Source: Fimbriimonadaceae bacterium (GTDB taxonomy: Bacteria; Armatimonadota; Fimbriimonadia; Fimbriimonadales; Fimbriimonadaceae). From it: a stretch of 64,000 nucleotides of DNA. The position numbers and the translations under genes are program-made. Shown piece after piece: positions 9,166 through 17,770 of this stretch; within the stretch, counting starts at the first letter, position 1, and each line of letters begins with the position of its first letter. The stretch lies in the NCBI GenBank assembly GCA_026129685.1, contig JAHCHO010000005.1, forward strand, positions 1 to 64,000, read 5' to 3'. Below the pieces are notes generated by a model. It searched no databases. It was given only the letters and a program-made list of their open reading frames with translations, and was not told where the DNA came from.

Positions 9166-10462
9166 GTTTCCAGGCCTGGAGCAGGCGTTGTCGGCGGGTG
9201 ACCTCGACTTCGCGGGCGAGGCGGATCGCCCCGTCGCCGAAGACGCCGCGAATCTGCCGCATCGCCTCGTCGGAACCGGCGGCGCGTTCGGAGGCGACGT
9301 ACAGACCGTTCAGATTGGTTTGGCGGCGTTCGGCGGGGCGAAGGTCGGGGAGGATCGCGCGGAGGGCGACGATAGGCGTTTCCGGGGCGGGGTCGGCGAG
9401 GAGGCTGAGGGCCATGAGCAGCGAGGCGGGGGAGCGAAGGGGTTTGGCAAAGGTGCGTTCGCGTCGTTCGCTCGTGCCGTCTTCGAGTTCGAGGACGAGG
9501 GTCAGGGACGCGCCTTGCCGATCGCTCTCGAACAAGCCCTGGGCGACGGTGTCCGCCAATCGGCGCAGGCAGACTTTGAGCACTTCGCCGTCGCTCACCG
9601 GTCCTTCGCAACGGAGGGATCGTACAAGGGAGGCTTCGGGGTAGTCGGGACGGAGAGCTTCGGACCACTTGCCGAGGGCGGCGGCGCGCAGGAGGGTGCC
9701 GCGCTCGCCGAACTGCTTGCGGAGGGTCCGGTCGGGGAGGTTGGCGACCTCGGCGAAGGTGCGGTAACCCAGGAACACGAGGCGTTCGCGCTCCGCGTCG
9801 GTGGCGGGGAGGAGACGTTCGACGGGTTGGCCCGCGAGGAATAGGGCGGGGTCTCGAAAGAGGTCGTCGGTGCGGAGCGTCCAGGCGAGGGTGGATTCCG
9901 CGCCCTGGACCCGGCGCGGGGGATCGATCTGCAACCCGTCCCAGAGGGTGCGGCGCAGGAAGGTGTCCGGGGCTTTTTCGCGGGGTTGGGCGAGGTTCGC
10001 GTCGGGGTCGCCGACCCAGGGAGCCACATCGGCGATGAGGCGCGCGACCCACTTGGAGGGGCCGACCCCGATGCGGACCCGGTGTCCACGGGCGACAAGA
10101 CACCGGCCGAGGGCGACCGCGACGAACGACGGGTCGGGGTGGGCGCTTAGGTCGAGGAACCCGAGATGGGGGTCGGCCGATTCCACCCCGTCGGCGAAGT
10201 CCAGGCACGCGTCCATCCAGGCTCGCCAAGCGGGACGGTAGGTTTCCTCGTCGTAAGGGCGCACGACGCCTTCGGGGACGAGCAACTTGGCCTCGGCAAG
10301 GGGCATCCCGAGCCGGACCCCGGCGTCGGCGGCGAGGGGGGAGGCGTCCCAGACCGTACGGTTTCGGTGGACGAAGACCTCGCGACGCGCGAGATCGGTT
10401 TCGACCTCGAGGAGGTTCGCGACGTAGAAGCCTGGGAGTTCGACGCACGCGAAATAGTGCAT
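9146..10462 (-). CDS. imuB: ImuB, catalytically dead Y-family polymerase-like protein
   Basis: The 438-residue protein has the Y-family (DinB-like) palm and finger order, but the metal-binding acids are missing. The first motif reads FACVELPGFYVANL (4-17) instead of a D-containing FYASVE motif, and the second reads SADPHLGFLDLS (95-106) instead of SIDEAYLD. That pattern is typical of ImuB, which recruits DnaE2 to the beta clamp and to damaged DNA. No clear clamp-binding pentapeptide was recognised near the C-terminus. It overlaps dnaE2 by 20 nt. No imuA was found upstream; the ABC transporter begins 132 nt away on the other strand. The promoter contains TATAAT with a palindrome between it and the start codon. 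Confidence 0.88.
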   Translation of the reverse strand: MHYFACVELPGFYVANLLEVETDLARREVFVHRNRTVWDASPLAADAGVRLGMPLAEAKLLVPEGVVRPYDEETYRPAWRAWMDACLDFADGVESADPHLGFLDLSAHPDPSFVAVALGRCLVARGHRVRIGVGPSKWVARLIADVAPWVGDPDANLAQPREKAPDTFLRRTLWDGLQIDPPRRVQGAESTLAWTLRTDDLFRDPALFLAGQPVERLLPATDAERERLVFLGYRTFAEVANLPDRTLRKQFGERGTLLRAAALGKWSEALRPDYPEASLVRSLRCEGPVSDGEVLKVCLRRLADTVAQGLFESDRQGASLTLVLELEDGTSERRERTFAKPLRSPASLLMALSLLADPAPETPIVALRAILPDLRPAERRQTNLNGLYVASERAAGSDEAMRQIRGVFGDGAIRLAREVEVTRRQRLLQAWKHATGWA

Positions 10463-10479
10463 AGATGTCTACTATTATA
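10462..10479 (-). promoter_or_regulatory. imuB promoter with candidate damage-response operator
   Basis: On the minus strand TATAAT (10479-10474) lies 11 nt before the imuB ATG. The interrupted palindrome TAGACATCTA (10471-10462) fills the space between, covering the expected transcription start. A repressor bound there would block the cassette, so this is the natural place for a LexA-type site. The motif is not one of the known LexA consensus boxes, so the operator role is inferred from position alone. Confidence 0.4.
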
Positions 10480-10593
10480 TCAACGGTCGCGGCGATTCGG
10501 AACCATGAGTTTTCCACCGTCGTGCCGACGGGACGGGGGCGAAGGCGCCGTCGTGCAGGGCATCCCCCCACCCCCGGCGAAGGGTAGGGACGT

Positions 10594-13056
10594 ATGCGCG
10601 GAATCCGGTTGACACGCGTCGCGCTCGCGATCGGCGGGACCATCCTGTCCGCGCTCGCGGCGGCGGCTCCCGTGACGCTCAAGTTCTGGGCGGTGACGGG
10701 GAGCGTCAAGGACGTCGCGATGTACAAGCTGCTCGCCGAGGATTTCCGTCGGCAGACGGGGATCGAGGTCGAGGTCACGCCTTTGGCTTGGGGCAACTTT
10801 CAGACGAAGTACTTCGCGGCGATGGCGGCGAACCTCCCGCCGGACATCGGGGTCACGAACCTGGGAGGCCCGTTCGACTACGGGGTGGTGGGCGGACTGG
10901 CGGACCTGCGAACGGAGTTTCCGGACGAGATCGGGGAGTTGGAGAGTCGCTTCGATCCGAAGGTGCTGCCGATGTTCACGATGGGGGACAAGCTCTTCGG
11001 GTTGCCGAGCGACCTGACGACGCTCGTGCTGTTCTACCGAACGGACACGTTCGCGCGGCTCGGGCTGCGGCCGCCGAAGACGTGGTCCGAGATGAACGCG
11101 GTCCTGGGCAAGCTGGAGGCGGCGGGCTATCGCTACTACTTCGGCTGGACGCAAGGGGCGCAATGGGCGCTCGGTCTCTACACGATGCCCTACGGTCTTC
11201 CGAGCATGCGGCTCGACGCGAAGGGGGCGCCGGGGGTGAACTGGGAGGAACCGGACTACCAGCGCGGGGTGTTCCAGGCGCTTCAGCTCTGGCACGCGCA
11301 CGAAAGCCCGGGGAAGGACCTCGGGAGCCGGTTGCTCGGGATGTTCCGCTCGGACGACAAGAGCGTGGCGGTCCCGTTCGTCGCCGACCTTCCGCCGCTG
11401 GCGACCCAGATTCCGCAGATGGCGCCGGAGATCAACGACAAGTGGGGGGTCGCGCCTTGGCCGCGCGCGGACGACGGACGGGCGTTCAACGTGATTGGCG
11501 GCACGACGTACGTGATCTTCCGGTCCTCGCCGCGCAAGAAAGAGGCGTTCGCGTGGCTGAAGTACCTGAACTCGCTCGAGGCGCAGAAGACGATGATCCT
11601 GCACCGGATGGATCGCGGGGACGAGTCGGGTCTAATGGTCTCCCCGATCAAGGCGGTCTGGGCGAAGGCGAACGACTCTTTTTGGGAGCGAAAGGAGTTC
11701 GCCCAGTGCCGGTCGCTCGTCGAGGTGATTCGCGAGGTCATCCCCACCCTCGGCACGGCGCCTCAGTTGCACGGCTCGACGGAGGCGGCCCGCATCGAAG
11801 CGAACCTTCTCGACCAGATGGGGACCTCGATCCGAGATCGTTTGGACGCCCTCGCCCGCAAGCACGACAGCACCCGCGAGCGGATCGTGGCGGACTTTGG
11901 GGCGGGCCGGCGCGCGGAAGAGAAGGCGGCTTTCGACGCTTCGATCCGGGCCGAACTGAAGAAGAAGTATGCCGAAGCGGCCCCGCCGGCGACGGCGATC
12001 CTGCGGAAGGAGACGGCCCGCTACGAGGAGCGCTTTGGGGACGTGATCCGCACGTTGCCGAGTTTGGAGCGGAAGACGGACGCGCTGGACGTGGTGCGGT
12101 GGATCTGCGTCGGGCTGTTCGCGCTCGGGGTGGCGGCGGTGGCGGGCGTTCCGAGGGCGCGGCGTCATTGGATCAGTTACCTTTTTGTGGCGACTCCGAT
12201 GCTGCTCGCGCTGGTGTTCGTTTTCGTCCCGGCGATCGTGGCGCTGTACTTGAGCTTTACGGAATACCATCCGGTGTTGCCGCTGTCGACGGCGAAGTGG
12301 GTCGGGGCGCAGAACTATGCGGAGACGATGACGACGGGAGATTTGCCGGGGGCGCTCCTTCGCACCTTCAAGTACGCGTTGCTGACGATGCCGACGGGAA
12401 TATTCCTGTCGCTTGTGTTCGCGTACCTGCTGAACCAGAACCTGCGGGGGGAGCGTTTCTGGCGGTTCCTGTACTTCTCGCCGCTGGTGACGAGCGTGGT
12501 CTCGATCGCTCTCATCTTTTCGCAGTTGTTCCTGAGCGGGAAGCAGGGTTGGCTGAACGCGCTGCTTCTCGGGACGGGGATGGTGCGCGACCCGGTGGCG
12601 TTCCTGACCTCGGAGCGGACGTTTCTCGACTGCGTCATCGTGCTCGCGATCTGGCACGGGCTGGCGTTCACGATCCTGGTGTTTCTGGCGGGGCTCCAGC
12701 AGATTCCCCAACAGCACTTCGAGGCGGCGGCGGTGGACGGAGCGGGTCCGATCCGGAGGTTCTGGAACATCGCGGTGCCGGGGTTGCGCCCGCAGCTGTT
12801 CTTCATCACCGTGCTCGGACTGATCGGGTCGTTCCAGGTTTTTGAGACGATCTACACCCTCGCCAACAAGAGCGGCGACGCGGGGGCGCGGTTCGGTCCG
12901 AACGATTCGGCCTTGACGCTGGTGCCCTTGATCTACCACACGGGCTTCGAGACGTTCGAGATGGGCCGATCGGCGGCGACGGCGTACATCCTGTTCTTCC
13001 TCATTCTCGTCCTGACGGTGGTGCAGTTCCAGACGTACCGGAGGAAGGAGGTCTAG
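10594..13056 (+). CDS. Fused ABC sugar transporter: solute-binding protein plus MalF-type permease
   Basis: One 820-residue chain joins two normally separate subunits. Residues 1-25 are a signal segment and about 26-410 an extracellular binding protein of family 1 (LKFWAVTGS, NLPPDIGVTN, GGTTYVIFRSSPRKKEAFAWLKYL). A charged, probably helical linker spans 410-495. A transmembrane helix at 501-519 precedes a MalF/UgpA-type permease (525-820) whose EAA loop is EAAAVDGAGPIRRFWNIAVPG (710-730). The frame is open throughout, and the next permease starts 3 nt after the stop. The binding lobe would be tethered to its own channel in the envelope. The substrate is probably an oligosaccharide. No ATPase subunit is encoded nearby. 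Confidence 0.9.
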   Translation: MRGIRLTRVALAIGGTILSALAAAAPVTLKFWAVTGSVKDVAMYKLLAEDFRRQTGIEVEVTPLAWGNFQTKYFAAMAANLPPDIGVTNLGGPFDYGVVGGLADLRTEFPDEIGELESRFDPKVLPMFTMGDKLFGLPSDLTTLVLFYRTDTFARLGLRPPKTWSEMNAVLGKLEAAGYRYYFGWTQGAQWALGLYTMPYGLPSMRLDAKGAPGVNWEEPDYQRGVFQALQLWHAHESPGKDLGSRLLGMFRSDDKSVAVPFVADLPPLATQIPQMAPEINDKWGVAPWPRADDGRAFNVIGGTTYVIFRSSPRKKEAFAWLKYLNSLEAQKTMILHRMDRGDESGLMVSPIKAVWAKANDSFWERKEFAQCRSLVEVIREVIPTLGTAPQLHGSTEAARIEANLLDQMGTSIRDRLDALARKHDSTRERIVADFGAGRRAEEKAAFDASIRAELKKKYAEAAPPATAILRKETARYEERFGDVIRTLPSLERKTDALDVVRWICVGLFALGVAAVAGVPRARRHWISYLFVATPMLLALVFVFVPAIVALYLSFTEYHPVLPLSTAKWVGAQNYAETMTTGDLPGALLRTFKYALLTMPTGIFLSLVFAYLLNQNLRGERFWRFLYFSPLVTSVVSIALIFSQLFLSGKQGWLNALLLGTGMVRDPVAFLTSERTFLDCVIVLAIWHGLAFTILVFLAGLQQIPQQHFEAAAVDGAGPIRRFWNIAVPGLRPQLFFITVLGLIGSFQVFETIYTLANKSGDAGARFGPNDSALTLVPLIYHTGFETFEMGRSAATAYILFFLILVLTVVQFQTYRRKEV

Positions 13057-13058
13057 CG

Positions 13059-13886
13059 ATGCGAGCGAGACGATCCGAGCGGATGGTGGTGTACGTCCTG
13101 CTGGTGTTCGGGGCGCTGTTGATGGCGCTGCCGTTCTACTACATGGTGGTGACCTCGCTGAAGTCGGCGACGGAGGTCGCGCGGCCGACGGTCAGCCTCA
13201 TCGTCGAGCATCCCACGGTCGCGCCTTACGTCGAGTTGTTCGACGCGGGTTTGGTGTTGCGGGCGACCCTCAACAGCTTGATCATCGCGGTGCTCGCGAG
13301 CGCAGGGGCGATGTTCTTCTGCACTCTGTCCGGATACGCGTTCGCCAAGCACGTCTTTCCGGGGCGGGACGCGCTGTTCCTGACGCTGCTCGCGACGATG
13401 ATGATCCCGGGGGCGGTGTTGCTCGTGCCCAGCTTCCTGATGTTCCGCGATTTCGGTTGGCTGGACACCTGGTTGCCGCTGATCGTTCCGGGTCTGGCGG
13501 GGGCGTTCGGGGTTTTCCTGTCCCGGCAGTTCATCGAGAAGATCCCGGACAGCCTGATCGAGGCGGCGAAGATCGAGGGTTGCGGCGAGGGGCGCATCTT
13601 CTTCTCACTGATTTTGCCGCTCTCGAAGCCGTTGCTGGCGACGATGGGGATTCTCACGTTTCTGGGCTCGTGGAACAGCTTTCTGGGTCCGTTGATCATT
13701 CTGTTGGACGAAAAGAAGTTCACGTTGCCGCTGGTGATCGCGATGCTTCAGGGACGCTTCCCCGGCAAGGAGAACCTGCAGATGGCGGGGGCGATGATCT
13801 CGATCCTGCCCGTGCTGATTCTGTTCTTCCTGTTCCAGAAGCAGATCGTTTCGAGCCTGGCGAGCAGCGGCCTCAAGGAGGGGTAA
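13059..13886 (+). CDS. ABC sugar transporter permease, MalG type
   Basis: The 275-residue protein has six predicted membrane helices and the EAA motif EAAKIEGCGEGRIFFSLILP (168-187), which contacts the ATPase. It is the second permease of the carbohydrate-uptake transporter (CUT1 family), starting 3 nt after the fused binding-protein/permease gene and surely co-translated. No msmK/ugpC-type ATPase follows, so a shared ATPase from elsewhere in the genome is expected, as is common for CUT1 systems. The last 14 nt overlap the convergent lipoprotein gene. Confidence 0.9.
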   Translation: MRARRSERMVVYVLLVFGALLMALPFYYMVVTSLKSATEVARPTVSLIVEHPTVAPYVELFDAGLVLRATLNSLIIAVLASAGAMFFCTLSGYAFAKHVFPGRDALFLTLLATMMIPGAVLLVPSFLMFRDFGWLDTWLPLIVPGLAGAFGVFLSRQFIEKIPDSLIEAAKIEGCGEGRIFFSLILPLSKPLLATMGILTFLGSWNSFLGPLIILLDEKKFTLPLVIAMLQGRFPGKENLQMAGAMISILPVLILFFLFQKQIVSSLASSGLKEG

Positions 13887-14421
13887 GGGCCTTGAGACGG
13901 TTCGCGGCTTGGACGTAGCGGCGCTCGGCGGCGAGAAGGGCGTCGTCGAGTTTGCGAAAGCTCGGGTTGGCGGCGCGGAAGTCGGCCCGGAAAGCCGACA
14001 TCTTGGCGTCGGCGACTTCCTTGCCGTGGTTGGCTTCGCGGACGGCCGCGTTCCAGCGTTCGTGCAGGGCGCGGTAGGCGAGGGCGGCGTCAAGGCGTTC
14101 GACCTGCGTTTCGACCTGCTCGGCGCGTCCCGCGTCCACCCCGTTCTTTTCCGCCTGAAGTCGGTCGCGCAGTTCGATCAATCGGCGCTTGCCGTCCTCA
14201 AGGGCGGCGGGCGCGGAACGGAGGTTGAGCCCGTCGACCTCCTTGGTGACGGTGCCATAGGCCACTTCGAGGGCGTTCTGGGCGTTGTCGAGCGCGACGC
14301 GCGCGGACGCGTCCACCCGCTCCATATTGGGCGCTTCCGAGGGGCCGCAACCGACGCACGTTAGGACGAGCGCGATCCACGCGGTCCGCGCGAGGTTAGG
14401 CGACGCGAGTTTGGGTGCCAT
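13873..14421 (-). CDS. Small coiled-coil lipoprotein of unknown function
   Basis: The 182-residue protein has a basic N-terminus, a hydrophobic stretch and the lipobox LTCVGC (cysteine near residue 25), so it is probably lipid-anchored. The rest is rich in Ala, Glu, Arg and Leu and almost entirely helical (ALEDGKRRLIELRDRLQAEK; DDALLAAERRYVQAANRL), consistent with a coiled coil. I recognise no family. Its 5' end overlaps the 3' end of the thymidylyltransferase-like gene by 26 nt on the same strand, so translational coupling is likely. Confidence 0.65.
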   Translation of the reverse strand: MAPKLASPNLARTAWIALVLTCVGCGPSEAPNMERVDASARVALDNAQNALEVAYGTVTKEVDGLNLRSAPAALEDGKRRLIELRDRLQAEKNGVDAGRAEQVETQVERLDAALAYRALHERWNAAVREANHGKEVADAKMSAFRADFRAANPSFRKLDDALLAAERRYVQAANRLKALTPP

Positions 14422-15331
14422 AGGCGATCGTGTTTACGAGGGACGGGGCGACGACGTTTCCGCCGACGATCGCGCGCTCGACCAACCCTTCGCAGTCCAG
14501 TCGGGCACCTGGAAGGACGACTGCGTTGCGGATCGCGCCAACGCGGACGACCGCGCCCTCGCCCACCACGACGTGTTCGCCGACCTCGCCTTCGACGCGC
14601 GCGCTTTCTCCGAAAAGGTGTCCGTTGTCGGTGAGAAAACGGCTGGTTTCGAGGAACGAGTCGAGGGTGCCGGTGTCGAACCACTCGCCGTCGAGGACGC
14701 TGGCGAGGACGGACTCGCCCCGGTCGACCAAGGCCTGGATGGCGTCGGTGATCTCGTACTCGCCTCGCGCGCTGGGGGGGAGGCCGGGAAGCACGTCCCA
14801 GATCGGGGAGCGAAAGAAGTAGACCCCGGCCATCGCGAGGTTGGACTCCGGGACCTTGGGTTTCTCGACGAGGCGAACGATCCGGTCGGCCTGGACGTTG
14901 GCGACGCCGAAGCGAGACGGGTCGGGGACCTCCTTGACGAGGTTGACGTTGGCGGCGCGTCCGGCGCGGAACTTCTCGGCGGCGGGGACCAGGCCGGTGC
15001 TGTAGACGGCGTCCCCAAGGTAGAGGCAGAAGTCTTCGTCGCCGACGAATTCGCGGGCAAAGCCGAGGGCGTGGGCGAGGCCTTTGGGCTCGGTTTGCCG
15101 GACGTAGGAAAGGCGCACGTCGAACGCGCGTCCCGAGCCGAGGGCGTCGCGCATGGCGGCCTCCATCTGGCCGACGACGATGCACACGTCGTGGACGCCG
15201 ATCTCCTTCAGGCGATCGAAGGCGTAGGCCAACGTGGGACGATTGGCGAGGGGAAGGAGGGGTTTCGGAACGGCCTGGGTGACGGGGAAGAGCCGCGAAC
15301 CGAGTCCGGCGGCCAGAATGACGGCTTTCAT
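14396..15331 (-). CDS. Glucose-1-phosphate thymidylyltransferase-like nucleotidyltransferase
   Basis: The 311-residue protein opens with the nucleotide-binding signature LAAGLGSRLFPVT (6-18) and continues with KPLLPLANRPTLAYAFDRL, LYLGDAVY and GEWFDTGTLDSFLE, the order of RfbA/RmlA-like sugar nucleotidyltransferases. The last 70 residues form left-handed beta-helix-like hexapeptides (VEGEVGEHVVVGEGAVVRVGAI), as in the longer archaeal-type members. It should make an NDP-sugar for surface polysaccharide or glycan metabolism. ATG 15331 is chosen because MKAVILAAG is the canonical start, although the frame is open further upstream through the nitrilase gene. Confidence 0.88.
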   Translation of the reverse strand: MKAVILAAGLGSRLFPVTQAVPKPLLPLANRPTLAYAFDRLKEIGVHDVCIVVGQMEAAMRDALGSGRAFDVRLSYVRQTEPKGLAHALGFAREFVGDEDFCLYLGDAVYSTGLVPAAEKFRAGRAANVNLVKEVPDPSRFGVANVQADRIVRLVEKPKVPESNLAMAGVYFFRSPIWDVLPGLPPSARGEYEITDAIQALVDRGESVLASVLDGEWFDTGTLDSFLETSRFLTDNGHLFGESARVEGEVGEHVVVGEGAVVRVGAIRNAVVLPGARLDCEGLVERAIVGGNVVAPSLVNTIAYGTQTRVA

Positions 15332-15353
15332 AGGCGTCCTGCTCGGGCCGAGC

Positions 15354-16226
15354 CTACCCTTCCGCGCCCTCTTCGATCTCGGCGACGAGCCGTTGGACGG
15401 TGCTCCAGGCGGTACGCAGGTCGGCAAGGAGGGGGGATTGGGCGCGGGCGAGATCGATCGTCTCCAGGTCGAGTTCGGCGACGACGAGCCCTTCCTTGCC
15501 GATCGGCCCTTCTTGCAGGACCTTGCCGTAGGGGTCCACAATCCGGCTACCGCCGACGAACCCCTTGCCGCCCTCGAAACCGACGAGCATCGCGTTGACG
15601 GTGAACACCCCGTGCTCCTCGCTGACGGCGCGGAGCATACGGTCGTAGCGGTCGAGGTTCGCGATTCTCGGGCCCTCGAACCCGCGCGCCGGAGAGGCGC
15701 TGGGAACGACGATGATCTCGGCGCCGCGCATCGCGAGCATGGTGGGGAGGATGGAGTGCCAGACGTCCTCACAGATGAGGATGCCGACCTTTCCGAACCG
15801 GGTTTCCACCAGCCCAAGGTCTCGGCCGGCGGCCACGAAGCGCTCTTCGTCGAACACGCCGTAGGTGGGGAGGAAGAACTTGCGGTAGGAGGCGCGGAGG
15901 CAGACCCCAGCCGGTCCGGTCTCGAGGTAGGCGGCGGAGTTGTAGAGGTGGCGCTCGTGCCGTTCGTAGTAGCCGACGACGAGGTCGAGGGGCTTAGCCA
16001 GGCCGGACAGCCGGGTGGCGAGTTCGCCACGGAGTTCCTCGGGCGTCAAGGCACACTCGAAGACGCCGCCCTCCACGAAATAGCCCGAGACCACGGTTTC
16101 GGGGAAGACGAGAAGGTCCGCCCCTTCGTCGGCGGCTTGGCGGGCGATCTCGGCGATGCGGTCCAGGTTGGCGGCGATCCGGGTCTTCTCGGGGGCGATC
16201 TGCGCGCAGGCGGCACGAAGGCGCAT
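15354..16226 (-). CDS. Carbon-nitrogen hydrolase (nitrilase superfamily)
   Basis: The 290-residue protein has the superfamily catalytic triad: Glu43 in FPETVVSGY, Lys116 in YRKFFLP and Cys152 in ILICEDVWHS. The YRKFFLPTYGVFDEERF segment resembles the amidase domains of glutamine-dependent NAD synthetases and related deaminated-glutathione/omega-amidase enzymes, but there is no synthetase domain. It is cytoplasmic, and the substrate amide is unknown. The start is fixed by a leaderless promoter, TAGAAT followed by six bases and ATG 16226. The thymidylyltransferase-like gene lies 22 nt downstream and is probably co-transcribed. Confidence 0.88.
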   Translation of the reverse strand: MRLRAACAQIAPEKTRIAANLDRIAEIARQAADEGADLLVFPETVVSGYFVEGGVFECALTPEELRGELATRLSGLAKPLDLVVGYYERHERHLYNSAAYLETGPAGVCLRASYRKFFLPTYGVFDEERFVAAGRDLGLVETRFGKVGILICEDVWHSILPTMLAMRGAEIIVVPSASPARGFEGPRIANLDRYDRMLRAVSEEHGVFTVNAMLVGFEGGKGFVGGSRIVDPYGKVLQEGPIGKEGLVVAELDLETIDLARAQSPLLADLRTAWSTVQRLVAEIEEGAEG

Positions 16227-16274
16227 GGCCCGATTCTACCAATCGCTCGGGAATTCGCCAGAACCGGTGTTACA

Positions 16275-16997
16275 ATGGCGTTCACCTTGGATCTGGATCG
16301 TTGCCCAAAGTGCGGAAAGGCGTGGTTGCCCGGCGCAGAGTTCTGCGCGGCCTGCGCGTACATTCCGATCGGGGCAGGGTTGAAAGCCAAGAAGAAGAAA
16401 AAGAGGAAGGTTCGGCCCTACCGGGAGCCGGGGAGTTCGCGGGGGTTCCTGCTGTTCGTGCTGGTGACCTGCCTGGGTTACGCCGCGTTCGCGAACCGGG
16501 TGTGGGAGGACGGTTTCCGGCCGGTGCGAGAATTGATCTCGGGTCCGATCGGGCGCGACGTGACGGGTCGCTGGACGGTCGTGAAGTCGGTCTCGAACTA
16601 CGCGGGCAACCCCGATGTTTTGAGCGGACCGGAGGTCGAGCAGTTGGTCGTCGAGTTCCTCTCGGGAAACCGGATCGAGTTGCGGCAGATCGGAACTCGC
16701 CTGAACCGAGTGGCGAGCGGCCACTACCGCCTGGACGGCAAAACCGTGCTGGTCGAGGACCTTGTTTTCGACCCGGCCGATGCGGGAGCGCCATCGGCGC
16801 TGTCGCTCGTCTGCACTTGGTCCGGGAACGACGGCTTGGTGGTGACGGTCAATTCCAACGAGACGCTCTATATGTCACGAACCGCGCGCGCCAACCAAAC
16901 GGGGACGATTCTGCGGCTGGGCGAGCAAGTCCAGGGCTTCGGCGAGGCGGTTCTGCGCGAGCACGGCAACCAGTTGCGGCGGGAGATGGACGATTGA
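16275..16997 (+). CDS. Zinc-ribbon, single-pass membrane protein of unknown function
   Basis: The 240-residue protein has an N-terminal zinc ribbon (CPKCGKAWLPGAEFCAAC, about residues 9-26), a polybasic linker (KKKKKRKVR), one membrane helix (about 57-75) and an extracytoplasmic beta-rich domain with DVTGRWTVVKS and HYRLDGKTVLVEDL. The latter resembles lipocalin-like META/DUF domains that sense or bind small molecules, but I cannot name a family. TACAAT (16271-16276) overlaps the ATG, so the true start may instead be the in-frame TTG at 16287, 10 nt beyond it. The stop overlaps the start of the prepilin gene (TTGA), so the two are translated together. Confidence 0.7.
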   Translation: MAFTLDLDRCPKCGKAWLPGAEFCAACAYIPIGAGLKAKKKKKRKVRPYREPGSSRGFLLFVLVTCLGYAAFANRVWEDGFRPVRELISGPIGRDVTGRWTVVKSVSNYAGNPDVLSGPEVEQLVVEFLSGNRIELRQIGTRLNRVASGHYRLDGKTVLVEDLVFDPADAGAPSALSLVCTWSGNDGLVVTVNSNETLYMSRTARANQTGTILRLGEQVQGFGEAVLREHGNQLRREMDD

Positions 16998-17770
16998 GGC
17001 GGCGAGCGTTCACCCTGGTCGAGTTGCTGATCGTGATCGCGATCATCGCGATCCTTTCGGGGATCATCTATTCGGCCTATGGTCGGGCGACGGACGACGC
17101 GAACAAGGCGAAGTCGCTGTCCCAACTCCATCAGCTTTCCCAGGCGATCCTGATGTACACGGGCGAACACGACGATCGCCTTCCGATGTCGACGAACTAC
17201 GACGCTCCCGCCACCTCGCCGGACACGCTGTGGTCTCCGGGGGTCCACGTCTACGCGAAGTCGGAGGAATTGTTCGTCGCCCCGGGCAGCAACGGCAAAT
17301 TCGCGGGCGACTGGGACGGCCGGGGCGAGCAAACGATCGGCCTGAACAGCGCGACCGCCTACGCTTCGGGAGGGTGCGACGCCTCGGTGAAGGACCCGAC
17401 GTCGTGCCTCGCGTTCACCACCGTGCTGAGCCGCTCCGACCTTGAGGAGGCCGGCAAGACGGCGATCCTGACGACGACGCCCGGTGGGGCGGCCGCGCAA
17501 CGCTACCGGGGGTTCGAGTTCAGCCCTTACACCGGCATTCCTTACCTGGAGAATCCGACCCTTAGTCCGCCGCTGGTGGCGGACCGAGACCTCGTGCAGG
17601 AACAGGCCTCGCTTCCGGCAGAGTTGCTGAAGCCGGTCTTCTGTCGTTACGGACGGAACGGGCGGGACGCGGGGATGGCGCCGATCGCCTTTCTCGAGGG
17701 CAACGTGAAGCACTACTCGGCGGTGCAGATCATGGCGCGGCACAACGGCACGATCTGGCGGTTGCGCTAA
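16994..17770 (+). CDS. Type IV prepilin-like (pseudopilin) protein
   Basis: The 258-residue protein starts at TTG 16994, whose last two bases fall inside the previous stop codon (TTGA). It has a very short basic leader (LRRRA) followed by FTLVELLIVIAIIAILSG, the prepilin-peptidase cleavage site and pilin assembly helix with the conserved Glu5. The C-terminal domain contains KSLSQLHQLSQAILMYTGEHDDRLP, typical of the H-X9-DG-type exported proteins abundant in Armatimonadota and Planctomycetota, and ends with FLEGNVKHYS. It is probably a minor or secreted pseudopilin rather than a fibre major pilin. No pilus assembly gene is nearby. Confidence 0.85.
   Translation: MRRRAFTLVELLIVIAIIAILSGIIYSAYGRATDDANKAKSLSQLHQLSQAILMYTGEHDDRLPMSTNYDAPATSPDTLWSPGVHVYAKSEELFVAPGSNGKFAGDWDGRGEQTIGLNSATAYASGGCDASVKDPTSCLAFTTVLSRSDLEEAGKTAILTTTPGGAAAQRYRGFEFSPYTGIPYLENPTLSPPLVADRDLVQEQASLPAELLKPVFCRYGRNGRDAGMAPIAFLEGNVKHYSAVQIMARHNGTIWRLR

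Noticed and set aside
13059-13886. Hope of finding the ABC ATPase next to the sugar permeases
   Set aside because: No Walker A/B protein lies near either permease; the only ABC ATPase in the window is the UvrA half, which is a repair protein.
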